This document shows positions 8,267 through 16,277 of a stretch of DNA of 64,000 nucleotides, one piece after another. Source of the stretch: Streptomyces erythrochromogenes (GTDB taxonomy: Bacteria; Actinomycetota; Actinomycetes; Streptomycetales; Streptomycetaceae); assembly GCF_036170895.1 (NCBI RefSeq), contig NZ_CP108036.1:6545501-6609500 (forward strand), read 5' to 3'. Position 1 is the stretch's first letter. Each line of letters starts with the position of its first letter. The position numbers and the translations under genes were made by a program. A model generated the notes under the pieces. The model was given only the letters and a program-made list of their open reading frames with translations. It searched no databases and had not been told where the DNA came from.

Positions 8267-8983
8267 ATGACTACCACCTTCCCGGACGTCACCATCAGCA
8301 CGGAACGGCTGGTGCTGCGCCCGTTCGAGGAGGAGGACGTCACCGCGCTCGCCGAGATGATGAACGACGAGAACATCACCGCCTGGACCTCCGCGCCGTA
8401 CCCCTACACCCAGGCCGACGCCCACGCATGGGCCACCCGGGACTCCCACGCCGAACGCACCGAAGGCCGCGGCATCGTCCTCGCCGTCACCGAGTTCCTC
8501 ACCCAGCGCCTCGTCGGCATCGTCCACCTCCGCAACACCAACTGGCGCACCCGCGCCACCGAGGTCGGCTACGTCACCGCACCCTGGGCCCGCGGCGAGG
8601 GCTACGCCAGCGAGTCCGTCCTGGCCGTCGCCCAATGGCTGTTCCGCGAGCAGGGGTTCGAGCGCCTCGAACTGCGCACCGCCGCCGACAACACCGCCTC
8701 CCAGCAGGTCGCCCAGAAGATCGGCTGCATCAGCGAGGGCGTCCTGCGCAACGCGTGGACCGTGCGCACGCAGACGGCCGACGGCGGCTGGACCGACACC
8801 CGCACCGACCTCATCGTGTGGAGCCTCCTGCCCGAGGACCTCGACGAGGGCGACGGCTTCGACGGGTACGACGGCTACGAGAGCCACGACACCTACGGCG
8901 GCCGCGGCGCCCACCCCGGCCACCCGGTCCCCGGACAGCGGTCCGACGCGAACGGGCACCCGGTCGGCGCCGACCGGAAATGA
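8267..8983 (+). CDS. RimJ/RimL-type GNAT acetyltransferase
   Basis: The protein has 238 residues from ATG 8267, with GGAG six bases upstream; ATG 8255 is an alternative. The pattern (STERLVLRPFEEEDVTALAEMM, VGYVTAPWARGEGYASESVLAVAQWLF, ELRTAADNTASQQVAQKIGC) is that of the RimJ/RimL branch, which acetylates protein N-termini or small amines. The last 45 residues are Asp/Gly/Tyr-rich and low in complexity (GDGFDGYDGYESHDTYGG), an unusual appendage. It stands between metQ and the cobalamin genes without an obvious link. Confidence 0.88.
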   Translation: MTTTFPDVTISTERLVLRPFEEEDVTALAEMMNDENITAWTSAPYPYTQADAHAWATRDSHAERTEGRGIVLAVTEFLTQRLVGIVHLRNTNWRTRATEVGYVTAPWARGEGYASESVLAVAQWLFREQGFERLELRTAADNTASQQVAQKIGCISEGVLRNAWTVRTQTADGGWTDTRTDLIVWSLLPEDLDEGDGFDGYDGYESHDTYGGRGAHPGHPVPGQRSDANGHPVGADRK

Positions 8984-8996
8984 ACCGATGACCCGG

Positions 8997-9002
8997 TAGT
9001 CT
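8997..9002 (+). promoter_or_regulatory. -10 element for cobL
   Basis: TAGTCT matches TAnnnT. It lies about 50 bases upstream of the chosen cobL start, leaving a short 5' leader that includes the ribosome binding site. Confidence 0.4.
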
Positions 9003-9054
9003 CACCGTGCCCGCCCCTCCCTCCAGCCCCCCCCACACCAGGAGACAGACGACG

Positions 9055-10257
9055 ATGGCCGACCGGGTCACGGTGATCGGCTGGGACGGTTCGCCCCTGA
9101 CCTCGGCCGCCCGGTCCGCGCTCTCCGCCGCCACCTTGGTGGCCGGCGCCGCCCACCACCTCGCCCTTCCCGAAGTCCCGCCCACCGCCGAACGCATCCG
9201 CCTCGGCAGCCTGGGCCTGGCCGCCCGCCGCATCGCCGGCCACCGCGGCACCGCGGTGGTCTTCGCCGACGGTGACCCCGGCTTCTTCGGAGTCGTCCGC
9301 ACCCTGCGCGCCCCGGAGCACGGCCTCGAGGTCGAGGTCGTCCCCGCAGTCTCCTCCGTCGCGGCCGCCTTCGCCCGCGCCGGCATGCCCTGGGACGACG
9401 CCCAGGTGGTCGTCGCCCACCCCCGCACCCTGCGCCGTGCCGTCAACGTCTGCCGCGCCCACCCCAAGGTCGCCGTCCTCACCTCGCCCGGGGCCGGTCC
9501 CGCCGAACTCGCCCTGCTCCTCGACGGGGTCCACCGCACCTTCGTCGTCTGCGAGGAACTCGGCACGGACCGCGAGCAGGTGAGCGTCCTCACCTCCGAC
9601 AAGGCCGCCGACCACAGCTGGCGCGACCCCAACGTCGTCATCGTCATCGGCGGCGCCGGACAGGCGCAGACCGCCGACCCGGGCTGGCTCCTCGGCCAGA
9701 GCGCCGCCCACTCCGCCGAGCGCGGCTGGGCCCGCCCGCAGACCGGCGCGGGGGAGGGGGAGTCGGCGCTGCTGCACGCGGCCCAACTCGCCCGGCTCGG
9801 CCCGCGTCCCGGCGACCTCGTCTGGGACATCGGCACCGGATCCGGCGGCGTGGCCGTCGACGCGGCAGCCCTCGGCGCCGCCGTCATCGCCGTCGACGCC
9901 GACCCCGGGGCCCGCGAGCGGGTGACCACCGCGGCCCGCAGGCGGGGCGTGCAACTGCAGTTCGTCGCCGGGCGCGCACCGCACGTCCTGGAGAACCTGC
10001 CCGAGCCCGACGTCGTCCGCGTCGGCGGCGGCGGCGCCGAGGTGGTCGCGGCCGTCGCCGACCGGCGCCCCGAACGGATCGTCAGCCACGCCTCCACCCG
10101 CGACGAGGCGGAGGCCATCGGCCGGGCCCTCACCGAACACGGTTACGACGTCGAGTGCGCCCTCCTCCAGGCCGTCGGCCTGGACCCCCGCACCTGGGCG
10201 GAACAGGACCGTTCCGTGGTGTTCCTCCTGGCAGCTCAGCGCCCTGTCGCCCGCTGA
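9055..10257 (+). CDS. cobL: Precorrin-6Y C5,15-methyltransferase (decarboxylating), CbiE-CbiT fusion
   Basis: The protein has 400 residues from ATG 9055; AGGAGA at 9040-9045 supports the start. Residues 1 to about 200 are a tetrapyrrole (CbiE) methylase domain (VTVIGWDGSPLTSAARSAL, VVFADGDPGFFG, VVPAVSSVAAAFARAG). Residues 205-395 are a CbiT-type Rossmann methyltransferase (LVWDIGTGSGGVAVDAA near 255). Together they methylate C5 and C15 and decarboxylate the C12 side chain of precorrin-6Y in cobalamin synthesis. The next gene, encoding the BluB-CobT fusion, belongs to the same pathway. Confidence 0.93.
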   Translation: MADRVTVIGWDGSPLTSAARSALSAATLVAGAAHHLALPEVPPTAERIRLGSLGLAARRIAGHRGTAVVFADGDPGFFGVVRTLRAPEHGLEVEVVPAVSSVAAAFARAGMPWDDAQVVVAHPRTLRRAVNVCRAHPKVAVLTSPGAGPAELALLLDGVHRTFVVCEELGTDREQVSVLTSDKAADHSWRDPNVVIVIGGAGQAQTADPGWLLGQSAAHSAERGWARPQTGAGEGESALLHAAQLARLGPRPGDLVWDIGTGSGGVAVDAAALGAAVIAVDADPGARERVTTAARRRGVQLQFVAGRAPHVLENLPEPDVVRVGGGGAEVVAAVADRRPERIVSHASTRDEAEAIGRALTEHGYDVECALLQAVGLDPRTWAEQDRSVVFLLAAQRPVAR

Positions 10258-10531
10258 GACGAGGGCCGGGGTAGGCTGGCCGATCGTCGTACTGCGCGGA
10301 CGTTTCGGGCATCGCGACACGGCCTGGACGCGCGACGTGGCGCAGTCCACAGAGGACCGTGGTGGTTATGGCCGCCACGATCGCTAACGGGCGCGACAAT
10401 GCTTACTGGTTGTCGTGCAGGCGCACGTGAGACGGACTCGTCGCACCCGCGACACCGCACGGCAACTCCGCTCGGAGGCCTCGTGGGCGACCGGGTGACG
10501 AAGAGGCAACACCGATGGGCGAGGGGTAAGC
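10258..10531 (+). other. Leader region upstream of bluB-cobT
   Basis: This 274-base gap contains no gene. I looked for a cobalamin riboswitch B12-box and did not find a convincing one. GAGGGG at 10521-10526 is the ribosome binding site of the next gene. Confidence 0.35.
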
Positions 10532-13500
10532 ATGACTGACACCGGCCAGGTCCCGGGCGAGGGTCTCCCGGACAACACGGGCATGGTGGATCAGCAGGGC
10601 ATCCCCGCCCCGGCCCAGATCCCGGCACCGATGCCCGGTTACGCCTTCCAGGACCTCATGGACAACCCGGCCGAGCCGGAGGACGAGGAACTGCTGCTCA
10701 TGCCGAGCGGCCAGGGCGCCTGGAGCGACCCGCAGGTCGTCCCGCAGGTCCCCGCCTTCCCGGTGGAGCCCCAGATCGGCGAGCCGCAGATGTACGCCGA
10801 CGCGTCCTACGGCGCCGAGTCCGCGTACGCCGGCGCCCCGGCGGCGTACCCCGAGCCCGCCGCGTACTCCGAGTTCCCCCAGCCCGCCTTCCCCGACGGC
10901 TCCTACAGCGCCGGCGCCCACGAGACGGGCGGCCGGGACTCCGGTGCGCTCGACCTGGGCGGGCTCGTCGTCCCGCCGCCCGCGGCCCCCGCCGCCCCGA
11001 CGGCCCCCGCAGCCCCCGCCCGGCGTCCGCTGCACATGGGCCCGCCCATGCCCGACGCCACCGGCGGAGTCGTACGTTCCCTCGCAGACCGGGGCCCGGC
11101 CGCCGCGCCCGCGCAGCCCGCCCCGCTCGTCTCCGCGCTCAGCGCCGCCGTGCCGACCACCCCGCTCCACCAGGCGGGCCCCCCGACCATCGGGCCCGAG
11201 TACCTGGACGTCCCGCGCGCCGAGGCCGCCCAGGAGCCCGCCCCGCAGCTCGGCGAGGTCCCCCCGCAGGCCGGGACGCCGTGGACGTCGGAGCCGGTCG
11301 CCGCGCCCGAGCCCGTCTCCGTGCCGGAGCCGACGCCGGCCGAGGCCGTCCAGGCCCCCGAGCCTGCCGAGGCCCCCGAGCCGGTGCAGGCCGCCGTGGA
11401 GCCCGGGCCGGAGCCCCTGGCCGCCCCCGCGGAGACGCCGGCCCAGCCGCCGCAGACCGAGGCCGTACCTGCCGAGGCGTCCGCCGCGCCGGCGCAGACC
11501 CCCGAGCCCGTGGTCGCCGAGGCGCCCGCGGCCGACGCCGAGCAGGCCGCTCCCGCTGCGGCCGCAGAGCCGGTCGCGCCCGTCGCCGCCGCACCCGTCG
11601 CACCCGTCGCCGTCGAGCCCGTCCAGCCGGTGCCGGCGGAGGCCGTCGCTCCCGCCGCGGCCGAGCCGGTGGCCGACCTGCCACAGCCCATGGCGGTCGC
11701 CCCCGAGGAGCCGGCCGCGCCCGTCGCGCCCGAGCCGGTCCAGCCCGAGCCCGTCGCCGCCCCGGTGGAGGCCGCCGAGCCCGTGGAAGCCGTCGTGGTC
11801 GAGCCGGTGCCGGCCGAGGCGGTCGTTCCCGTACCGGCCGAGCCGGTGGCCACCGAGCCGCAGCCCGTCGTGGCCGAGCCGGTGGCCACCGAGCCGCAGC
11901 CCGCCGTCGCCGCCCCGGTGGAGCCCGCCGCCCCGGTAGAGCCCGCCGCCCCGGTAGAGCCCGCCGCCCCGGTGGAGCCCGCCGAGCAGGCCGACGCCGT
12001 GGTGCCCGAGCCGGTCGAGGCCGTCGCCGCCGAGGCGGAGCCCGAGGCCGGGCCCGAGACGCCCGTCGCGGCAGAGCCCGCCGGCGACCCGGCCCCCGGC
12101 TACGACGACGCGGAGCGCGAGGCCGTCCTGCGCGTCATGCGCGAGCGCCGTGACATCCGCAAGGGCTTCCGTACCGACCCGATCCCGCACGAGGTGCTGC
12201 TCCGCGTCCTGGAGGCGGCCCACACCGCCCCGAGCGTCGGCCACTCCCAGCCATGGGACTTCGTCGTCATCCGCTCCGCCGACACCCGCCGGACGATGCA
12301 CGAGCTCGCCCAGCGCCAGCGCGAGGCCTACGCGAAGTCGCTGCCCAAGGGCCGGGCGAAGCAGTTCAAGGAACTCAAGATCGAGGCCATCCTCGACACC
12401 CCGGTGAACATCGTCGTCACCGCCGACCCCACCCGCGGCGGCCGCCACACGCTCGGCCGGCACACCCAGCCGCAGATGGCCCCGTACTCCTCGGCCCTCG
12501 CCGTCGAGAACCTCTGGCTCGCCGCGCGCGCCGAAGGCCTCGGCGTCGGCTGGGTGAGCTTCTTCGACGAGCGCGAAATGGTCCGCGAGCTCGGCCTGCC
12601 CGAGCACCTGGAGGTCGTCGCGTACCTGTGCGTCGGCTACGTCGACGAGTTCCCGGAGGAGCCCGAGCTGGCCCAGGCCGGCTGGTCGCAGCGCCGCCCG
12701 CTCTCCTGGGTGGTCCACGAGGAGACCTACGGCCGCCGCGCGCTGCCCGGCGAGGAGCCGCACGACCTCCTCTCCGAGACCGTCGCCAGCATCCGCCCGC
12801 TCGACGCGAAGGCGCTCGGCGAGGCCTGGGAGCGGCAGAAGCGCATGACCAAGCCCGCCGGGGCCCTGGGCATGCTGGAGATCATCTCCGCCCAGCTCGC
12901 GGGCCTCTCCCGGGTCTGCCCGCCGCCGATCCCGGAGCCGGCCGCGGTCGCGATCTTCGCTGGCGACCACGGCGTGCACGCCCAGGGCGTCACCCCGTGG
13001 CCCCAGGAGGTCACCACGCAGATGGTCGCCAACTTCCTGGGCGGCGGTGCGGTCTGCAACGCCTTCGCCAACCAGGTGGGCGCCGAGGTCTGCGTGATCG
13101 ACGTCGGTGTCGCCGGGGACCTCCCGGCCACCCCCGGCCTCCTGCCCCGCAAGGTCCGCCCCGGCACGGCCGACCTCTCCACCGGCCCGGCGATGACCCG
13201 CGAGGAGGCCGTCGCCGCCATCGAGGTGGGCATCGAGACGGCCCGCGACCTGGTCGCGGCCGGCAACAAGGCGCTCCTCACGGGCGAGATGGGCATCGCG
13301 AACACCACGGTCTCCGCGGCCCTCATCTCGGTCTTCACCGGCGTCGACCCGTCCGAGGTCACCGGCCGCGGCACGGGCATCAACGACGAGACCCACGCCC
13401 GCAAGGTCGAGGTCGTCCGCCGGGCCCTGGAACTCCACCAGCCTGACCCGGCGGACCCGATCGGCGTCCTGGCGGCGATCGGCGGCCTGGAGCACGCGGC

Positions 13501-13816
13501 CATCGTCGGCCTCCTCCTCGGCGGCGCCTCCCTGCGTACTCCGGTGATCCTGGACGGCGTCAGCGCGGGAGCGGCCGCCCTGGTGGCCCGCGCCATCGCG
13601 CCCGAGTCCCTGTCGGCCTGCATCGCGGGCCACCGCAGCGCCGAGCCGGGCCACGTGGCGGCCCTGAACAAGCTGGGCCTGCGCCCCCTGGTCGACCTGG
13701 ACCTCCGCCTCGGCGAGGGCACGGGCGCCCTGCTGGCCCTCCCGCTGGTTCAGAGCGCGGCCCGGGCCATGCACGAAGTCGCCACCTTCGACTCGGCGGG
13801 CGTCACCGAGAAGTAA
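10532..13816 (+). CDS. cobT: Fusion of 5,6-dimethylbenzimidazole synthase (BluB-like) and CobT, with a long Ala/Pro/Glu-rich N-terminus
   Basis: The 1094-residue protein has three parts. Residues 1 to about 520 are low-complexity and rich in Ala, Pro, Glu and Val, with many AEPV/PAAPVEP repeats. Residues 525-740 form a nitroreductase/BluB domain (VLRVMRERRDIRKGF, AAHTAPSVGHSQPWDF, LGVGWVSFFDE), which makes the lower ligand from FMN. Residues 746-1090 form CobT (TKPAGALGMLE, AIFAGDHGVHAQGVTPWP, GEMGIANTTVSAAL, LGEGTGALLALPLV with the catalytic Glu), which makes alpha-ribazole phosphate from nicotinate mononucleotide. One chain thus makes and activates dimethylbenzimidazole. The role of the N-terminus is unknown. 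Confidence 0.9.
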   Translation: MTDTGQVPGEGLPDNTGMVDQQGIPAPAQIPAPMPGYAFQDLMDNPAEPEDEELLLMPSGQGAWSDPQVVPQVPAFPVEPQIGEPQMYADASYGAESAYAGAPAAYPEPAAYSEFPQPAFPDGSYSAGAHETGGRDSGALDLGGLVVPPPAAPAAPTAPAAPARRPLHMGPPMPDATGGVVRSLADRGPAAAPAQPAPLVSALSAAVPTTPLHQAGPPTIGPEYLDVPRAEAAQEPAPQLGEVPPQAGTPWTSEPVAAPEPVSVPEPTPAEAVQAPEPAEAPEPVQAAVEPGPEPLAAPAETPAQPPQTEAVPAEASAAPAQTPEPVVAEAPAADAEQAAPAAAAEPVAPVAAAPVAPVAVEPVQPVPAEAVAPAAAEPVADLPQPMAVAPEEPAAPVAPEPVQPEPVAAPVEAAEPVEAVVVEPVPAEAVVPVPAEPVATEPQPVVAEPVATEPQPAVAAPVEPAAPVEPAAPVEPAAPVEPAEQADAVVPEPVEAVAAEAEPEAGPETPVAAEPAGDPAPGYDDAEREAVLRVMRERRDIRKGFRTDPIPHEVLLRVLEAAHTAPSVGHSQPWDFVVIRSADTRRTMHELAQRQREAYAKSLPKGRAKQFKELKIEAILDTPVNIVVTADPTRGGRHTLGRHTQPQMAPYSSALAVENLWLAARAEGLGVGWVSFFDEREMVRELGLPEHLEVVAYLCVGYVDEFPEEPELAQAGWSQRRPLSWVVHEETYGRRALPGEEPHDLLSETVASIRPLDAKALGEAWERQKRMTKPAGALGMLEIISAQLAGLSRVCPPPIPEPAAVAIFAGDHGVHAQGVTPWPQEVTTQMVANFLGGGAVCNAFANQVGAEVCVIDVGVAGDLPATPGLLPRKVRPGTADLSTGPAMTREEAVAAIEVGIETARDLVAAGNKALLTGEMGIANTTVSAALISVFTGVDPSEVTGRGTGINDETHARKVEVVRRALELHQPDPADPIGVLAAIGGLEHAAIVGLLLGGASLRTPVILDGVSAGAAALVARAIAPESLSACIAGHRSAEPGHVAALNKLGLRPLVDLDLRLGEGTGALLALPLVQSAARAMHEVATFDSAGVTEK

Positions 13817-13884
13817 CCCGCACCGGTCCGGCGGGGCGGGTCCGCCCGATGGGTTTCGGCGCGCGTGCCGGTCCGGCTCAGGGT

Positions 13885-13904
13885 GCGCGAGCCGAGGAGA
13901 CGCC
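13885..13904. repeat. Short copy of the thrS-upstream repeat element
   Basis: Bases 13886-13904 match the reverse complement of the left arm of the inverted repeat near 31651-31669 over 19 bases (core GAGCCGAGGAGACGCC). A shorter match to the right arm (GCGAGCCGAGGAGA) lies at 31849-31862. Confidence 0.55.
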
Positions 13905-13976
13905 GCGGAGGGCCCCGCTCCGCCGCGAAGCCACCCCGGCCCGCGGCCCGGCACCGCCGCACACCACCAGCCCCAC

Positions 13977-14020
13977 CGGCCTTTGAGGCGCGGGGTCCGG
14001 GGCGGCGCCCCGGGGAATCG
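13977..14020. repeat. GC-rich palindromic intergenic repeat
   Basis: The segment contains TTTGAGGCGCGGGGTCCGGG followed by a GGCGGCGCC palindrome and CCCCGGGG. I recall this as a recurrent intergenic sequence in Streptomyces genomes; copy number elsewhere could not be checked. It can fold into a strong hairpin. Confidence 0.5.
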
Positions 14021-14180
14021 GGCCGCGTAGCCGCCCGGGCAGCCGCGGGCCCCGTCCGCGCTGTGGGACGGCCCGCGCCGTATGGTGGACCCGCACCAGG
14101 AACCCGCACGTCAGTACCCCCGCCGCTCCAGAGCCGCAGCGGCAAGACAGAACGACCGCCGCATCAGGAGCCGCACCGCC

Positions 14181-15416
14181 ATGGCCGACACCCCCGCCTA
14201 CCCCGTAGGACTCCGCCTCGCCGGCCGCCGCGTCGTCGTCATCGGCGGTGGCCAGGTCGCCCAGCGCCGCCTCCCCGCGCTCATCGCGGCCGGCGCCGAC
14301 GTCCTGCTCGTCTCGCCCTCCGCCACCCCCTCCGTGGACGCCATGGCCGAGACCGGCGAGATCCGCTGGGAGCGCCGCCGCTACCAGGACGGCGACCTCG
14401 CCGGCGCCTGGTACGCCCTCATCGCCACCCAGCACCGCGACGTCAACGAGCAGGCCTCCGCCGAGGCCGAGCGCGAGCGCGTCTGGTGCGTCCGCGCCGA
14501 CGACGCCTCCGCGGCCACCGCGTGGACTCCGGCCACCGGCCGCATCGAGGGCGTCACCGTCGCCGTGCTGACGGGCAACGACCCGCGCCGTTCCGCCGCC
14601 GTCCGGGACGCCGTGGTCGAGGGCCTGCGCGACGGCAGCCTCGCCGCCCCCGGCCACCGCCACAAGTCCACTCCCGGCGTGGCCCTCGTCGGCGGCGGCC
14701 CCGGCGACCCCGACCTGATCACGGTGCGCGGCCGCCGCCTCCTCGCCGAGGCCGACGTGGTCATCGCCGACCGGCTCGGCCCCCGCGACCTGCTCGACGA
14801 ACTCCCCCCGCACGTCGAGGTCATCGACGCCGCGAAGATCCCGTACGGCCGGTTCATGGCCCAGGAGGCCATCAACAACGCGCTGATCGAGCACGCCAAG
14901 GCCGGCAAGGCCGTGGTCCGGCTCAAGGGCGGGGACCCGTACGTCTTCGGCCGCGGCATGGAGGAGCTCCAGGCGCTCGCCGAGGCCGGCATCGCCTGCA
15001 CCGTCGTCCCCGGCATCTCCAGCTCCATCTCGGTCCCCGGTGCCGCCGGCATCCCGGTCACCCACCGCGGGGTCGCCCACGAGTTCACCGTGGTCAGCGG
15101 CCACGTCGGCCCCGACGACCCGCGGTCCCTCGTGGACTGGGCCTCCCTCGCCAAGCTCACCGGCACCCTGGTGATCCTCATGGGCGTCGACAAGATCGGC
15201 CTGATCGCCGAGGCGCTCGTCCGGCACGGCCGCTCCGCGGACACCCCGGTCGCGGTCGTCCAGGAGGGCACCACCGCCACCCAGCGCCGCGTGGACGCCA
15301 CCCTCGCCACGGTCGGCGAGACGGTCCGCGCCGAGGAGGTCCGCCCGCCCGCGGTCATCGTCATCGGCGAGGTCGTCCGCGTCGGAACCCCGGACGTTCC
15401 CACCACCAGCGCCTGA
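14181..15416 (+). CDS. cysG: Siroheme synthase-type fusion: precorrin-2 dehydrogenase/uroporphyrinogen-III C-methyltransferase
   Basis: The protein has 411 residues from ATG 14181 (CAGGAG ten bases upstream). Residues 1-150 form the NAD-dependent precorrin-2 dehydrogenase/ferrochelatase domain (RRVVVIGGGQVAQRRL near 16). Residues 165-400 form the SAM-dependent uroporphyrinogen-III methyltransferase (VALVGGGPGDPDLITVRG near 166, RLKGGDPYVFGRG, VVPGISSSISVPGAAGIPVTHR). It makes precorrin-2, the branch point to siroheme and cobalamin, and can carry on to siroheme. Its place after the bluB-cobT gene fits corrinoid supply. Confidence 0.93.
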   Translation: MADTPAYPVGLRLAGRRVVVIGGGQVAQRRLPALIAAGADVLLVSPSATPSVDAMAETGEIRWERRRYQDGDLAGAWYALIATQHRDVNEQASAEAERERVWCVRADDASAATAWTPATGRIEGVTVAVLTGNDPRRSAAVRDAVVEGLRDGSLAAPGHRHKSTPGVALVGGGPGDPDLITVRGRRLLAEADVVIADRLGPRDLLDELPPHVEVIDAAKIPYGRFMAQEAINNALIEHAKAGKAVVRLKGGDPYVFGRGMEELQALAEAGIACTVVPGISSSISVPGAAGIPVTHRGVAHEFTVVSGHVGPDDPRSLVDWASLAKLTGTLVILMGVDKIGLIAEALVRHGRSADTPVAVVQEGTTATQRRVDATLATVGETVRAEEVRPPAVIVIGEVVRVGTPDVPTTSA

Positions 15417-15458
15417 CAGGCCGTTGGCACCGCACCCAGGACAAGGCAGTATCACCCT

Positions 15459-16271
15459 GTGGCTGATCTCATCACCATCACCGACCCCGACGACCCCCGC
15501 CTGCGCGACTACACGGGCCTGACCGACGTCGAACTCCGGCGCAGGCGCGAGCCCGCGGAAGGCCTCTTCATCGCCGAGGGCGAGAAGGTCATCAGACGGG
15601 CCAAGGACGCGGGTTACGAGATGCGCTCGATGCTGCTCTCCGCCAAGTGGGTCGACGTCATGCGCGACGTCATCGACGAGATCCCGGCACCGGTCTACGC
15701 CGTCAGCCCCGACCTCGCCGAACGCGTCACCGGCTACCACGTGCACCGCGGCGCCCTCGCCTCCATGCAGCGCAAGCCGCTGCCGACGGCCGAGGAACTC
15801 CTCGCCGCGACCCGCCGCGTGGTCGTCATGGAGGCGGTCAACGACCACACCAACATCGGGGCCATCTTCCGCAGCGCCGCCGCCCTCGGCATGGATGCGG
15901 TGCTGCTGTCGCCCGACTGCGCCGACCCGCTCTACCGGCGCTCGGTGAAGGTCTCCATGGGCGCGGTGTTCTCCGTCCCCTACGCCCGCCTGGAGGCCTG
16001 GCCCAAGAGCCTGGACTCGGTGCGCGAGGCCGGCTTCAAGCTGCTCGCGCTGACCCCGCACGAGAAGGCGACGCCGATCGACGTGGCCGCGCCGCAGTCC
16101 CTGGAGCGGGTCGCGCTGATGCTCGGCGCCGAGGGCGACGGCCTGTCCACGCGGGCGCTGGTCGCCGCAGACGAGTGGGTGCGCATCCCCATGGCCCACG
16201 GCGTGGACTCGCTGAACGTGGGCGCCGCCGCCGCGGTCGCCTTCTACGCGGTGGCCCAGAGCCACCCGTAG
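15459..16271 (+). CDS. TrmH/SpoU-family RNA 2'-O-methyltransferase
   Basis: The 270-residue protein starts at GTG 15459. An N-terminal substrate-binding domain (EGLFIAEGEKVIRRAKDAG) precedes a SPOUT trefoil-knot domain with all three motifs: NDHTNIGAIFRSAAALG (about 129), LMLGAEGDGLS (about 218) and IPMAHGVDSLNVGAAAAVAFY (about 241). These enzymes methylate a ribose 2'-OH of rRNA or tRNA. In Streptomyces some act as resistance methylases, but nothing here indicates that. Substrate position is unknown. Confidence 0.9.
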   Translation: MADLITITDPDDPRLRDYTGLTDVELRRRREPAEGLFIAEGEKVIRRAKDAGYEMRSMLLSAKWVDVMRDVIDEIPAPVYAVSPDLAERVTGYHVHRGALASMQRKPLPTAEELLAATRRVVVMEAVNDHTNIGAIFRSAAALGMDAVLLSPDCADPLYRRSVKVSMGAVFSVPYARLEAWPKSLDSVREAGFKLLALTPHEKATPIDVAAPQSLERVALMLGAEGDGLSTRALVAADEWVRIPMAHGVDSLNVGAAAAVAFYAVAQSHP

Positions 16272-16277
16272 CGGGCG

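Larger units (their letters stand above)
13817..14180. other. Repeat-bearing intergenic region upstream of cysG
   Basis: This 364-base gap holds no credible gene. It contains a partial copy of the element seen upstream of thrS (13885-13904) and a GC-rich palindromic repeat of a type common between Streptomyces genes (13977-14020). CAGGAG at 14165-14170 is the cysG ribosome binding site. Confidence 0.5.

Noticed and set aside
10258..10531. Cobalamin riboswitch before bluB-cobT
   Set aside because: No recognisable B12-box; only a covariance-model search could exclude it.
10403..13954. 1183-residue minus-strand open frame opposite bluB-cobT
   Set aside because: Gly/Arg/Leu/Asp-rich shadow frame; the plus-strand frame has clear BluB and CobT domains and a ribosome binding site.
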